A DNA stretch of 14,945 bases from Actinomycetes bacterium (GCA_023451855.1 JAEXXY010000241.1:1-14945), one strand, 5' to 3'; positions 1 through 12,118 are shown, numbered from the stretch's first letter. Notes: a model not told the origin generated them from the sequence alone. Program-made: numbers and translations.

Positions 1-131
1 GTCGGGACCGGCTCGGTGCCAGGGGCGCCGCCCTGCGGGCCGGGGCCCCCGGGCGTCGGCGCACCGGGGCCGGAGGATCCGGGCGCGGGGGAGCCGAAGG
101 CACCCTGCTCCGGCGGGTTCTGGTCGGACAT
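1..131 (-). CDS. Unidentified protein, N-terminal fragment with Gly/Pro-rich start
   Basis: This minus-strand gene starts with ATG at 131 and runs off the left edge, so only about 43 residues are visible. It begins MSDQNPPEQGAFGSPAPG and stays rich in Gly, Pro, Ala and Ser without a stop. An AAGGAG Shine-Dalgarno (complement of 140-145) lies 8 nt before the ATG, which supports the start. Low-complexity N-termini of this kind are common ahead of a membrane domain in small actinobacterial membrane proteins (for example RDD- or DUF4190-type proteins). No such domain is visible here, so the family is unknown. The gene is transcribed divergently from rpoB. Confidence 0.72.
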   Translation of the reverse strand, partial: MSDQNPPEQGAFGSPAPGSSGPGAPTPGGPGPQGGAPGTEPVP

Positions 132-201
132 CGTGCGATCTCCTTCTCGAGAGGGGGAGGGGCGGAGCCGGGGTCGTACCCGGAGCCGCGCTCCTGCGCT
201 C

Positions 202-207
202 AGCCTA
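202..207 (-). promoter_or_regulatory. Candidate -10 element for the minus-strand gene
   Basis: Read on the minus strand this is TAGGCT, a good actinobacterial -10 hexamer, about 70 nt upstream of the ATG at 131. No convincing -35 hexamer sits 16-18 bp further upstream, so the call is tentative. Confidence 0.35.
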
Positions 208-240
208 GGGACGACGCGCCGTGCCGGACAGGTCCGACGT

Positions 241-253
241 GCCCGACTCGGGC
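241..253. repeat. 13-bp palindrome GCCCGA-C-TCGGGC
   Basis: Perfect 6-bp inverted repeat around a single central base, in the divergent intergenic region and upstream of the candidate minus-strand promoter. It could be a protein-binding site, but it is short in very GC-rich DNA and may be chance. Confidence 0.4.
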
Positions 254-298
254 GCCGGCCCCGTCGTGCGCCCGTTCCCCGACGCCGCGCGACCGGCT

Positions 299-331
299 GC
301 GACGGGCCTGCGACGGGCCCGCGACGGGCCT
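299..331. repeat. 11-bp tandem repeat, three copies
   Basis: Three consecutive copies of GCGACGGGCC(T/C) at 299-309, 310-320 and 321-331 differ only in the last base. A degenerate continuation (TCGAGGGGCC) follows. The array lies midway between the divergent genes and upstream of both rpoB promoter candidates. It looks like a slipped-strand minisatellite; no function is evident. Confidence 0.75.
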
Positions 332-380
332 TCGAGGGGCCGACAATCGGCCTGCGACGCGCCCACGAAGCGCGTGGCTC

Positions 381-409
381 TTGACGCGCCGCCCGTTGAC
401 CGTCATATT
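381..409 (+). promoter_or_regulatory. Candidate upstream promoter for rpoB (P1)
   Basis: TTGACG at 381-386 is followed after 17 bp by CATATT at 404-409, which matches 4 of 6 TATAAT positions. A transcript would start near 416 and read through the palindrome at 429-445 and the hairpin at 470-487 before reaching the downstream promoter. The AT-rich patch is unusual for this GC-rich stretch. Sequence match only. Confidence 0.45.
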
Positions 410-428
410 CGACGCGTTCGCTTCGCGA

Positions 429-445
429 GCTCCCGGTCCGGGAGC
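429..445. repeat. 17-bp perfect palindrome upstream of rpoB
   Basis: GCTCCCGG (429-436), a central T, then CCGGGAGC (438-445) form a perfect inverted repeat. It lies about 15-30 bp downstream of the expected start site of candidate promoter P1 and about 80 bp upstream of the main promoter, so it could be an operator. As RNA it could fold into a short GC hairpin. Which of these applies cannot be told from sequence. Confidence 0.6.
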
Positions 446-469
446 GTGGCAGGCAGCCGCCGCGGCCGA

Positions 470-487
470 CACGGATGGAAATCCGTG
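470..487 (+). repeat. Hairpin CACGGAT-GGAA-ATCCGTG
   Basis: Perfect 7-bp stem with a 4-nt loop between the two rpoB promoter candidates. In a P1 transcript it would be a small stem-loop with a purine loop. There is no T-tract after it, so a factor-independent terminator is not clearly indicated. Confidence 0.5.
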
Positions 488-525
488 GGCAGGTCCCCGG
501 CAGGCGTCTCCGCTCTTGACCCGGC

Positions 526-554
526 TGGACACTCCTGCCCTTTGTAGGTAGGCT
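526..554 (+). promoter_or_regulatory. Main promoter of rpoB-rpoC (P2)
   Basis: TGGACA at 526-531 (5 of 6 match to TTGACA) is followed after 17 bp by TAGGCT at 549-554, a typical actinobacterial sigma-A type -10. Transcription should start near 561, in the GC-rich GGGCC segment, giving an rpoB leader of about 145 nt. The stretch ACTCCTGCCC just after the -35 resembles what I remember upstream of rpoB in other actinobacteria. Confidence 0.7.
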
Positions 555-560
555 GGGCCT

Positions 561-706
561 TTGCGCTGCCCTTGCCCTCTCTCCGCGTGTCCAGTCAGGC
601 TGACCACCGTGCCATCCGGTACGAGTTCTGACCCCGGGTCCCGCGAGCGGAGCCATGCGGCAACGCGGATCTGAAGATTCGAAAAAGGCCCGTGGAAGGA
701 CCCTCC
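561..706 (+). other. 5' leader of rpoB mRNA
   Basis: About 145 nt lie between the expected P2 start and the chosen rpoB start. The leader contains short odd-centred inverted repeats, including TCAG-G-CTGA and GACCC-C-GGGTC, and an A-rich patch just before the ribosome binding site. AAGGA at 696-700 is the ribosome binding site for the TTG at 707, with a 6-nt gap. No known riboswitch or attenuator peptide is recognised. Confidence 0.5.
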
Positions 707-4189
<3,483 letters not shown>

Positions 4190-4212
4190 CCAGACCCCAT
4201 CCGACCCCGGCA

Positions 4213-4262
4213 CGGGTGCCGCCCACCGGCTCATCCACCACGAGCGTGGTGAGCGGCACCCG
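4213..4262 (+). promoter_or_regulatory. Compound hairpin between rpoB and rpoC
   Basis: CGGGTGCCGC (4213-4222) pairs perfectly with GCGGCACCCG (4253-4262). Inside the loop, CACCAC (4236-4241) pairs with GTGGTG (4246-4251) around a GAGC loop. The result is a 50-nt stacked stem-loop in the rpoB-rpoC spacer. It has no T-tract and rpoC lacks an obvious promoter of its own, so mRNA processing, stabilisation or partial attenuation is likelier than full termination. This role is inference. Confidence 0.65.
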
Positions 4263-4302
4263 GGCCACCGGTCGACGAGACACCAGTCAGACCACAAAGA
4301 CT

Positions 4303-4325
4303 TAACGAGAGTTACGAGAGAAGGA
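4303..4325 (+). promoter_or_regulatory. Purine-rich rpoC translation initiation region with 9-bp tandem repeat
   Basis: TAACGAGAG (4303-4311) and TTACGAGAG (4312-4320) are near-identical tandem copies running into AAGGA (4321-4325), the ribosome binding site 5 nt before the GTG at 4331. The stretch is AT/purine-rich and probably unstructured, which would help ribosome loading directly after the compound hairpin. Confidence 0.6.
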
Positions 4326-4330
4326 ACCAC

Positions 4331-8230
<3,900 letters not shown>

Positions 8231-8268
8231 CCGGTCACGACCGCAGGGTCGCGCCGCACGAACACCGT

Positions 8269-8308
8269 CCGCAGGGCCGGTTCCCCACCCGGGGAGCCGG
8301 CCCTGCGG
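8269..8308 (+). terminator. Hairpin terminator after rpoC
   Basis: CCGCAGGGCCGG (8269-8280) pairs with CCGGCCCTGCGG (8297-8308). The pairing continues inward through TTCCCC and GGGGAG with one G-U pair, giving an 18-bp stem and a 4-nt ACCC loop. No U-tract follows, as is common for actinobacterial terminators. It marks the end of the rpoBC operon. Confidence 0.88.
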
Positions 8309-8319
8309 CCGTTCCCGGG

Positions 8320-8361
8320 TCGGGGTGGCCGGCGCCCGGGCGCCCGGGACGCTCGGGGTGG
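8320..8361. repeat. Overlapping palindromes flanked by a 9-bp direct repeat
   Basis: TCGGGGTGG occurs at 8320-8328 and 8353-8361. Between the copies, CGCCCGGG is repeated in tandem (8333-8340 and 8341-8348), so that two perfect 14-bp palindromes overlap at 8331-8344 and 8335-8348. The cluster lies between the rpoC terminator and the candidate dacB promoter. It could be an operator or only GC-rich repetition. Confidence 0.5.
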
Positions 8362-8405
8362 GCGGACGCCGGAAGTCTCGACCGGCGAAAGCGGACAAAA
8401 CGGAC

Positions 8406-8411
8406 TAGCCT
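8406..8411 (+). promoter_or_regulatory. Candidate -10 element for the carboxypeptidase gene
   Basis: TAGCCT at 8406-8411 follows an unusually A-rich stretch (8387-8400) and would give a start near 8418, about 70 nt before the GTG at 8489. No good -35 hexamer is found at 16-18 bp; TCGACC at 8378-8383 is 22 bp away. Confidence 0.4.
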
Positions 8412-8488
8412 GCCCGGCAGGGTGATCGGACCGGCAGCGCCGGACTGCCGGACGCGCGCCCGTCGACGCGATGCCCCTGGAGGCCGCC

Positions 8489-10072
8489 GTGACCCGTCCG
8501 CCGCGTGTCCTGTCCAGCCCTCTGCGCACCCGCCCGGGGAGCCGTCCACGCAGGGGAGGAGGGCCCGACCAGCGCCGGCGGACGGCCGGCATCGTCGTCG
8601 CGGCGGTCGTGACCGTCGTCGCCGTCGTCACCGCGACGGCCCAGGACTCCCGGGCCGCCGGCTACCAGTCGCGGGACGCCGCGCTCCGGCGCGAGGTGGG
8701 CCGGCTCATGGCCGACCCGCGGGTCTCCGCGTCGTCGGCGCGGGTCGGCGTCACGGTACAGGACGCGTCGACGCGGGTGCCGGTCTACGTGCGGTACGCG
8801 AACACCCCGCTCATGCCCGCCTCGACGCAGAAGGTCTTCACCGCTGCGGCCGCCATGAACGTCCTCGGTAGCGGATACCGCTGGAACACCGACGTGCTCG
8901 CCCCCAAGGCGCCGTCGGCAGGGGTGGTGAGCCGCCTCTACCTCAGGGGCCGCGGCGACCCGACGCTCATGGAGAAGGACCTCACCGCCCTCGCGGCGGC
9001 GTTGCGCTCCAAGGGCGTGACGCGTGTCGCCGGTGACGTCGTCGGTGACGCCACGTACTTCGACGAGCAGCGCTACAGCCCGTACTGGTCGTCGGCGTAC
9101 GCGTCGGACTACTACGCGGCCCAGGTGTCGGGCCTGACGCTCGCGCCCGACACCGACTACGACGCCGGCACCGTCATCGTCAACGTCACGCCGTCCGGCA
9201 CGGCCGGGGCCCGGCCGCGGCTCACCCTGACGCCGCCGTCGGCCGCGCGCACCGTCACGCTCGTCAACCAGGTTTCGACCGGGACGAAGGGCTCGGCCAC
9301 GACGCTGTCGCTGACGCGCCGCTCAGGCACGAACGTCGTGACGGTCAGCGGGCGCGTCGCGGTCGGGCGCTCGACGGTCAGGAAGTGGGTCACCGTCAAC
9401 GAGCCCGCGATTCTGGCCGCCCGCGCGTTCCGCGACCGCCTGGTCGCAGCGGGGATCCGCGTCGACGGGACCGCGGTCAAGGGGCGCACGCCCACCGGCC
9501 AGACGCTGCTGGCGCGGCACGCGTCGATGACCCTGGCCCAGCTGCTCGTGCCGTTCCTCAAGCTGAGCAATAACTCGCACGGCGAGGCGATTGTCAAGAC
9601 GCTCGGGGCGCGCACCGGCCGGCCGGGCAGCTGGGCCGACGGCACGGCGGCCGTTCGGGCCTTCGCCGCGCGGGTCGGGATCGACGTGCGAGGGCTGCGG
9701 TTCGTCGACGGCTCGGGACTGGCCCGCGCCAACCGCCTCACCCCGAACCAGCTCGCCGCTCTCCTCGACAAGGTCCAGCGCACGAGCTGGGCTGGCACCT
9801 TCCGGGCCGCCCTGCCGATCGCCGGCCGGGACCCGGTGCGCTGGAGCGGGGGCACCCTCGCGAGCCGGATGAAGGGGACGGCCGCGGCCGGCAACCTCAG
9901 CGCCAAGAACGGCTCGCTGACGGGCGTGTCCACGCTCGCCGGCTACGTGACCGGCGCCGACGGGCGTCGCTACGTCTTCGTCATGATGGGCAACTACGGC
10001 GGATCCTCGACGCGGCCGGTCGAGGACCGTCTCGGCGTGCTGCTCGCGGGGTGGCGCATGACGAACCGCTGA
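8489..10072 (+). CDS. dacB: D-alanyl-D-alanine carboxypeptidase/endopeptidase, PBP4 (DacB) family
   Basis: Class C low-molecular-weight penicillin-binding proteins trim or cleave peptidoglycan peptides outside the membrane. I start at GTG 8489 because GGAGG (8479-8483) lies 5 nt before it; ATG at 8471 lacks a ribosome binding site. The 527-residue protein has a basic, Pro-rich start and a hydrophobic segment at about residues 32-51, a signal peptide or membrane anchor. The catalytic SxxK box is Ser112-Thr-Gln-Lys115 (PASTQKVF), and the SxN box is Ser360-Asn-Asn362. The third box, normally KTG, reads Lys473-Asn474-Gly475 (SAKNGSLTGVSTLAGYV). Everything else fits the family, so I expect a working enzyme with an altered box. 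Its codons are less biased than the flanking genes (TCA occurs, for example at 9323), pointing to lower expression. It sits alone between the rpoC terminator and the next gene's own promoter. Confidence 0.93.
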   Translation: MTRPPRVLSSPLRTRPGSRPRRGGGPDQRRRTAGIVVAAVVTVVAVVTATAQDSRAAGYQSRDAALRREVGRLMADPRVSASSARVGVTVQDASTRVPVYVRYANTPLMPASTQKVFTAAAAMNVLGSGYRWNTDVLAPKAPSAGVVSRLYLRGRGDPTLMEKDLTALAAALRSKGVTRVAGDVVGDATYFDEQRYSPYWSSAYASDYYAAQVSGLTLAPDTDYDAGTVIVNVTPSGTAGARPRLTLTPPSAARTVTLVNQVSTGTKGSATTLSLTRRSGTNVVTVSGRVAVGRSTVRKWVTVNEPAILAARAFRDRLVAAGIRVDGTAVKGRTPTGQTLLARHASMTLAQLLVPFLKLSNNSHGEAIVKTLGARTGRPGSWADGTAAVRAFAARVGIDVRGLRFVDGSGLARANRLTPNQLAALLDKVQRTSWAGTFRAALPIAGRDPVRWSGGTLASRMKGTAAAGNLSAKNGSLTGVSTLAGYVTGADGRRYVFVMMGNYGGSSTRPVEDRLGVLLAGWRMTNR

Positions 10073-10111
10073 GGCCCGCGGGGCGCGCTGCCGCGGCGGC
10101 GTCCCGCTCTA

Positions 10112-10117
10112 TAGGCT
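10112..10117 (+). promoter_or_regulatory. -10 element of a probable leaderless gene
   Basis: TAGGCT at 10112-10117, preceded by TA, is followed by exactly seven bases and then the ATG at 10125, placing the expected transcription start on the start codon. There is no purine-rich ribosome binding site before the ATG. No strong -35 hexamer is visible about 17 bp upstream. Confidence 0.6.
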
Positions 10118-10124
10118 GGCCGGC

Positions 10125-10748
10125 ATGACCGAGCCCACGGCCGACGCCCCGACCGACACCGGCAGCCACACCGGCAGCGACACCGGCAGCGACGACACCA
10201 CCGTTGCCCCCGCTGACCCCGCCGAGACCGCTCCGGGCGGCGGGACCGGCGGCGCTGACGCCGGCACCCCGGCCCCGACGATCATCATCCTCACCGAGGA
10301 GGCGCTCAAGCCGGGCGACGTCGACAAGATCGTGGCGCTGCACGAGGACGAGGCGCCGACCTACCGCGTGCTCGTCCCGGCCGACACCGAGCGCAACCTG
10401 CTCTCGACGTTCCTCAACCACCTCAGCCTCTTCGAGATGCGCGAGGCGATCGACACGCTGCGCCCGGTCGACCGTGAGGAGGCGCGCGTCGACGCCGACA
10501 CCGCGCTGTCGACGACGCTGTCCGAGCTCGCCAGCCACGAGGCCACCGCGACCGGTGAGATCACCGCCGACGACCCCGTGCCGACGCTCATCGAGGAGGT
10601 GGCCCGCCTCGACGCCGCCGAGGTCGTCATCGTCACCGAGCCGCACGCCGTCGAGGACACCTTCCACACCGACTGGGCCTCCCGCGCCCGCGAGGTGCTC
10701 GGCGTCCCGGTGCTGCACATGTACGCGGGGGACTGGCGCCTCGGCTGA
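10125..10748 (+). CDS. Acidic protein of unknown function with a disordered N-terminus
   Basis: The 207-residue product was not recognised as a named family. Residues 1-51 are Thr/Asp/Gly/Pro/Ala-rich and look disordered, with a TGS(H/D) triple repeat at 12-23. From residue 52 the chain alternates beta-like strands (TIIILT, TYRVLVPA, EVVIVT) with helices, suggesting a compact alpha/beta fold. It recalls universal-stress-protein-like or Rossmann-like domains, but no diagnostic nucleotide-binding motif is seen. The C-terminus EDTFHTDWASRAREVLGVPV contains several conserved-looking aromatic and charged residues. By eye it has about 41 acidic and 12 basic residues, with only two lysines. There is no signal peptide or membrane segment, so it is probably cytoplasmic. 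The start is supported by a -10 element placed for a leaderless transcript, and coding bias is strong through the fold region. Confidence 0.85.
   Translation: MTEPTADAPTDTGSHTGSDTGSDDTTVAPADPAETAPGGGTGGADAGTPAPTIIILTEEALKPGDVDKIVALHEDEAPTYRVLVPADTERNLLSTFLNHLSLFEMREAIDTLRPVDREEARVDADTALSTTLSELASHEATATGEITADDPVPTLIEEVARLDAAEVVIVTEPHAVEDTFHTDWASRAREVLGVPVLHMYAGDWRLG
10155..10190 (+). repeat. 12-bp in-frame tandem repeat, three copies
   Basis: GACACCGGCAGC, CACACCGGCAGC and GACACCGGCAGC run in succession inside the acidic-protein gene and encode DTGS-HTGS-DTGS. Being a multiple of three, copy-number change would keep the frame and only alter the length of the disordered N-terminus. Confidence 0.85.
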
Positions 10749-10781
10749 GCCGGCCCCCGCCGGCCGGGTCCTCCGGCCCGG
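10749..10781 (+). terminator. GC hairpins after the acidic-protein gene
   Basis: GCCGGC (10749-10754) pairs with GCCGGC (10759-10764) around CCCC. A second, partly overlapping stem pairs 10760-10767 with 10773-10781, with one bulged base. The two are mutually exclusive at 10760-10764. Either could end transcription of the acidic gene before the rpsL promoter. No U-tract is present. Confidence 0.55.
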
Positions 10782-10799
10782 TGCTCCCGCGACTGCCGG

Positions 10800-10864
10800 C
10801 GCCCGTGTCCACGCCCGTGTCCTCGCTTCGCTCGCGCCAACTCGGCGGCTCGCTCGGCGGCTCA
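10800..10864. repeat. Two separate 12-bp duplications with a CGCTTCGCTCGCG core between
   Basis: CGCCCGTGTCC plus one base is repeated at 10800-10811 and 10812-10823. CTCGGCGGCTC plus one base is repeated at 10841-10852 and 10853-10864. The segment between contains CTCGCTTCGCTCGCG, a motif type often seen scattered in high-GC intergenic DNA. The block precedes the rpsL promoter; no gene or known element is recognised in it. Confidence 0.6.
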
Positions 10865-10909
10865 CGCGTCGTGACGGCATGCCGGTCGTCAAGGGGTGCC
10901 ACGACCGAT

Positions 10910-10938
10910 TTGGTCGCCGTGCCGCCCGCCGGTACGCT
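10910..10938 (+). promoter_or_regulatory. Promoter of the str operon (rpsL-rpsG and probably fusA)
   Basis: TTGGTC at 10910-10915 and TACGCT at 10933-10938 are separated by exactly 17 bp. Transcription should start near 10945, giving a leader of about 270 nt before rpsL. The -35 lies within an inverted repeat, CGACC-N5-GGTCG (10902-10916), and a palindrome CGGCATGCCG (10875-10884) sits just upstream. Both could bind a regulator. Confidence 0.7.
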
Positions 10939-10944
10939 TGAACA

Positions 10945-11215
10945 CTGTGTCTGAGGCATGCCCTCAGGCATGCGCGATGACGGCCCTCGTGCCCTGTCCA
11001 CCGCCTCCGGCGGCACGACATCACCGGGGTCCAGAGCACACCTCCCGCCGGGCAACCCGCGCGGCCCGACCCGGTCGGTCCCGTGGGGAGTGCAGGGGGG
11101 AGAACCGGCACGGACAGCCCCGGGACACACCCGACCTCGGGGGTCGACGGGCCGAACAGCCAAGGAGCCGCCCACCCGGGCGACTGACAACAAGCAACGT
11201 TACGGAGTCACCAGG
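10945..11215 (+). promoter_or_regulatory. Long structured 5' leader of rpsL
   Basis: About 270 nt separate the expected start from the rpsL TTG. Visible structure: CTGAGG-CATGC-CCTCAG (10951-10967) at the very 5' end; TCGTGCC (10987-10993) with GGCACGA (11012-11018), extended by GATG/CATC, and competing with CCGCC/GGCGG at 11001-11013; and CCCCG/CGGGG (11118-11122 with 11138-11142). The last 35 nt are AT-richer and carry CGGAG (11203-11207), 8 nt before the TTG. No known riboswitch is recognised. Ribosomal-protein autoregulation is a possibility but is not shown by sequence. Confidence 0.5.
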
Positions 11216-11590
11216 TTGCCTACCATCAACCAGCTGGTCCGCAAGGGCCGCCAGGACAAGGCCTCCAAGGCCAAGACCCCGGCGCTCAAGGGCTCGCCCC
11301 AGCGTCGTGGTGTGTGCACGCGTGTGTACACGACCACCCCCAAGAAGCCGAACTCCGCCCTCCGCAAGGTCGCCCGCGTGCGCCTGTCGAGCGGCATCGA
11401 GGTCACGGCCTACATCCCCGGCGTCGGCCACAACCTGCAGGAGCACTCGATCGTGCTCGTGCGCGGCGGTCGTGTGAAGGACCTTCCCGGCGTCCGCTAC
11501 AAGATCATCCGCGGCACGCTCGACACCCAGGGTGTCAAGAACCGCAAGCAGGCTCGTAGCCGCTACGGCGCGAAGAAGGAGAAGAGCTGA
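11216..11590 (+). CDS. rpsL: 30S ribosomal protein S12
   Basis: S12 lies at the decoding centre of the 30S subunit and affects accuracy and streptomycin response. The product has 124 residues, the usual actinobacterial length. TTG at 11216 is chosen because the S12 N-terminus PTINQLVRKGRQDK begins there and CGGAG lies 8 nt upstream; the open frame further upstream (from 10958) is not S12-like. The decoding loop TTPKKPNSALRK has Lys43, and GGRVKDLPGVRYK has Lys88 followed by Asp89, so the classical streptomycin-resistance positions are wild type. The C-terminus ends in the usual basic tail SRYGAKKEKS. Its last codons double as the rpsG ribosome binding site, and the stop overlaps the rpsG start. 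Confidence 0.98.
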   Translation: MPTINQLVRKGRQDKASKAKTPALKGSPQRRGVCTRVYTTTPKKPNSALRKVARVRLSSGIEVTAYIPGVGHNLQEHSIVLVRGGRVKDLPGVRYKIIRGTLDTQGVKNRKQARSRYGAKKEKS

Positions 11591-12060
11591 TGCCTCGCAA
11601 GGGACCCGCTCCGAAGCGCCCGCTCGTCGTCGACCCCGTCTACGGCAGCCCGCTGGTCACCCAGCTCGTCAACAAGATCCTCCTCGACGGCAAGAAGTCC
11701 ATCGCGGAGACGATCGTCTACGGCGCCCTCGAGGGTGTCCGCAGCAAGACGGGCACCGACCCGGTCGCGACGCTCAAGCGCGCGCTCGACAACGTCAAGC
11801 CGGCCATGGAGGTCAAGTCCCGCCGCGTCGGCGGTGCGACCTACCAGGTGCCGATCGAGGTCAAGCCGGGCCGCAGCACGACGCTCGCCCTGCGCTGGCT
11901 CGTCGGCTACTCGCGCCAGCGTCGTGAGAAGACGATGACCGAGCGCCTCATGAACGAGATCCTCGACGCGTCCAACGGCCTCGGTGCCGCGGTGAAGCGT
12001 CGCGAGGACACGCACAAGATGGCCGAGTCGAACAAGGCCTTCGCGCACTACCGCTGGTGA
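11590..12060 (+). CDS. rpsG: 30S ribosomal protein S7
   Basis: S7 is a primary binder of 16S rRNA that nucleates assembly of the 30S head. The product is 156 residues, the normal length, from MPRKGPAPKRPL to the standard ending AFAHYRW. Typical stretches include YGSPLVTQLVNKILLDGKKS near the N-terminus and RWLVGYSRQRREKTMTERL centrally. The start ATG shares its A with the rpsL stop (TGATG), and GAAGGAG (11575-11581) lies 8 nt upstream within rpsL, so translation is probably coupled. In E. coli S7 represses the operon by binding the rpsL-rpsG spacer. That spacer does not exist here, so any autoregulation must use another site. Confidence 0.98.
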   Translation: MPRKGPAPKRPLVVDPVYGSPLVTQLVNKILLDGKKSIAETIVYGALEGVRSKTGTDPVATLKRALDNVKPAMEVKSRRVGGATYQVPIEVKPGRSTTLALRWLVGYSRQRREKTMTERLMNEILDASNGLGAAVKRREDTHKMAESNKAFAHYRW

Positions 12061-12071
12061 CCCCAGCCCGC

Positions 12072-12118
12072 GCCGGGTGGCGGGGCCCCGCCCACGGGGG
12101 GTCGACGCGCCACCCGGC
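12072..12118 (+). terminator. Large hairpin after rpsG: terminator or attenuator before fusA
   Basis: GCCGGGTGGCG (12072-12082) pairs perfectly with CGCCACCCGGC (12108-12118), and CCCCG (12086-12090) with CGGGG (12095-12099) stacks inside. It starts 12 bases after the rpsG stop and lacks a U-tract. Since no clear promoter for fusA is found downstream, it may lower rather than stop read-through, or protect the rpsL-rpsG message 3' end. Confidence 0.6.

Noticed and set aside
692..706. Alternative GTG start of rpoB
   Set aside because: Its purine-rich site is only 3 nt away, whereas AAGGA is 6 nt before the TTG at 707, and the N-terminus from there matches the actinobacterial pattern. The GTG remains possible.
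8471..8488. ATG start of the carboxypeptidase six codons upstream
   Set aside because: There is no ribosome binding site before it; the GGAGG lies inside this stretch and serves the GTG at 8489.
10958..11215. In-frame extension of rpsL to ATG 10958, adding 86 residues to S12
   Set aside because: S12 in actinobacteria has about 124 residues starting PTI(N/Q)QLVRKGR. The extension is unlike S12, and a ribosome binding site sits before the TTG at 11216.
11590..11592. E. coli-type S7 translational repressor site between rpsL and rpsG
   Set aside because: The genes overlap by one base, so there is no intercistronic region to hold such a structure.
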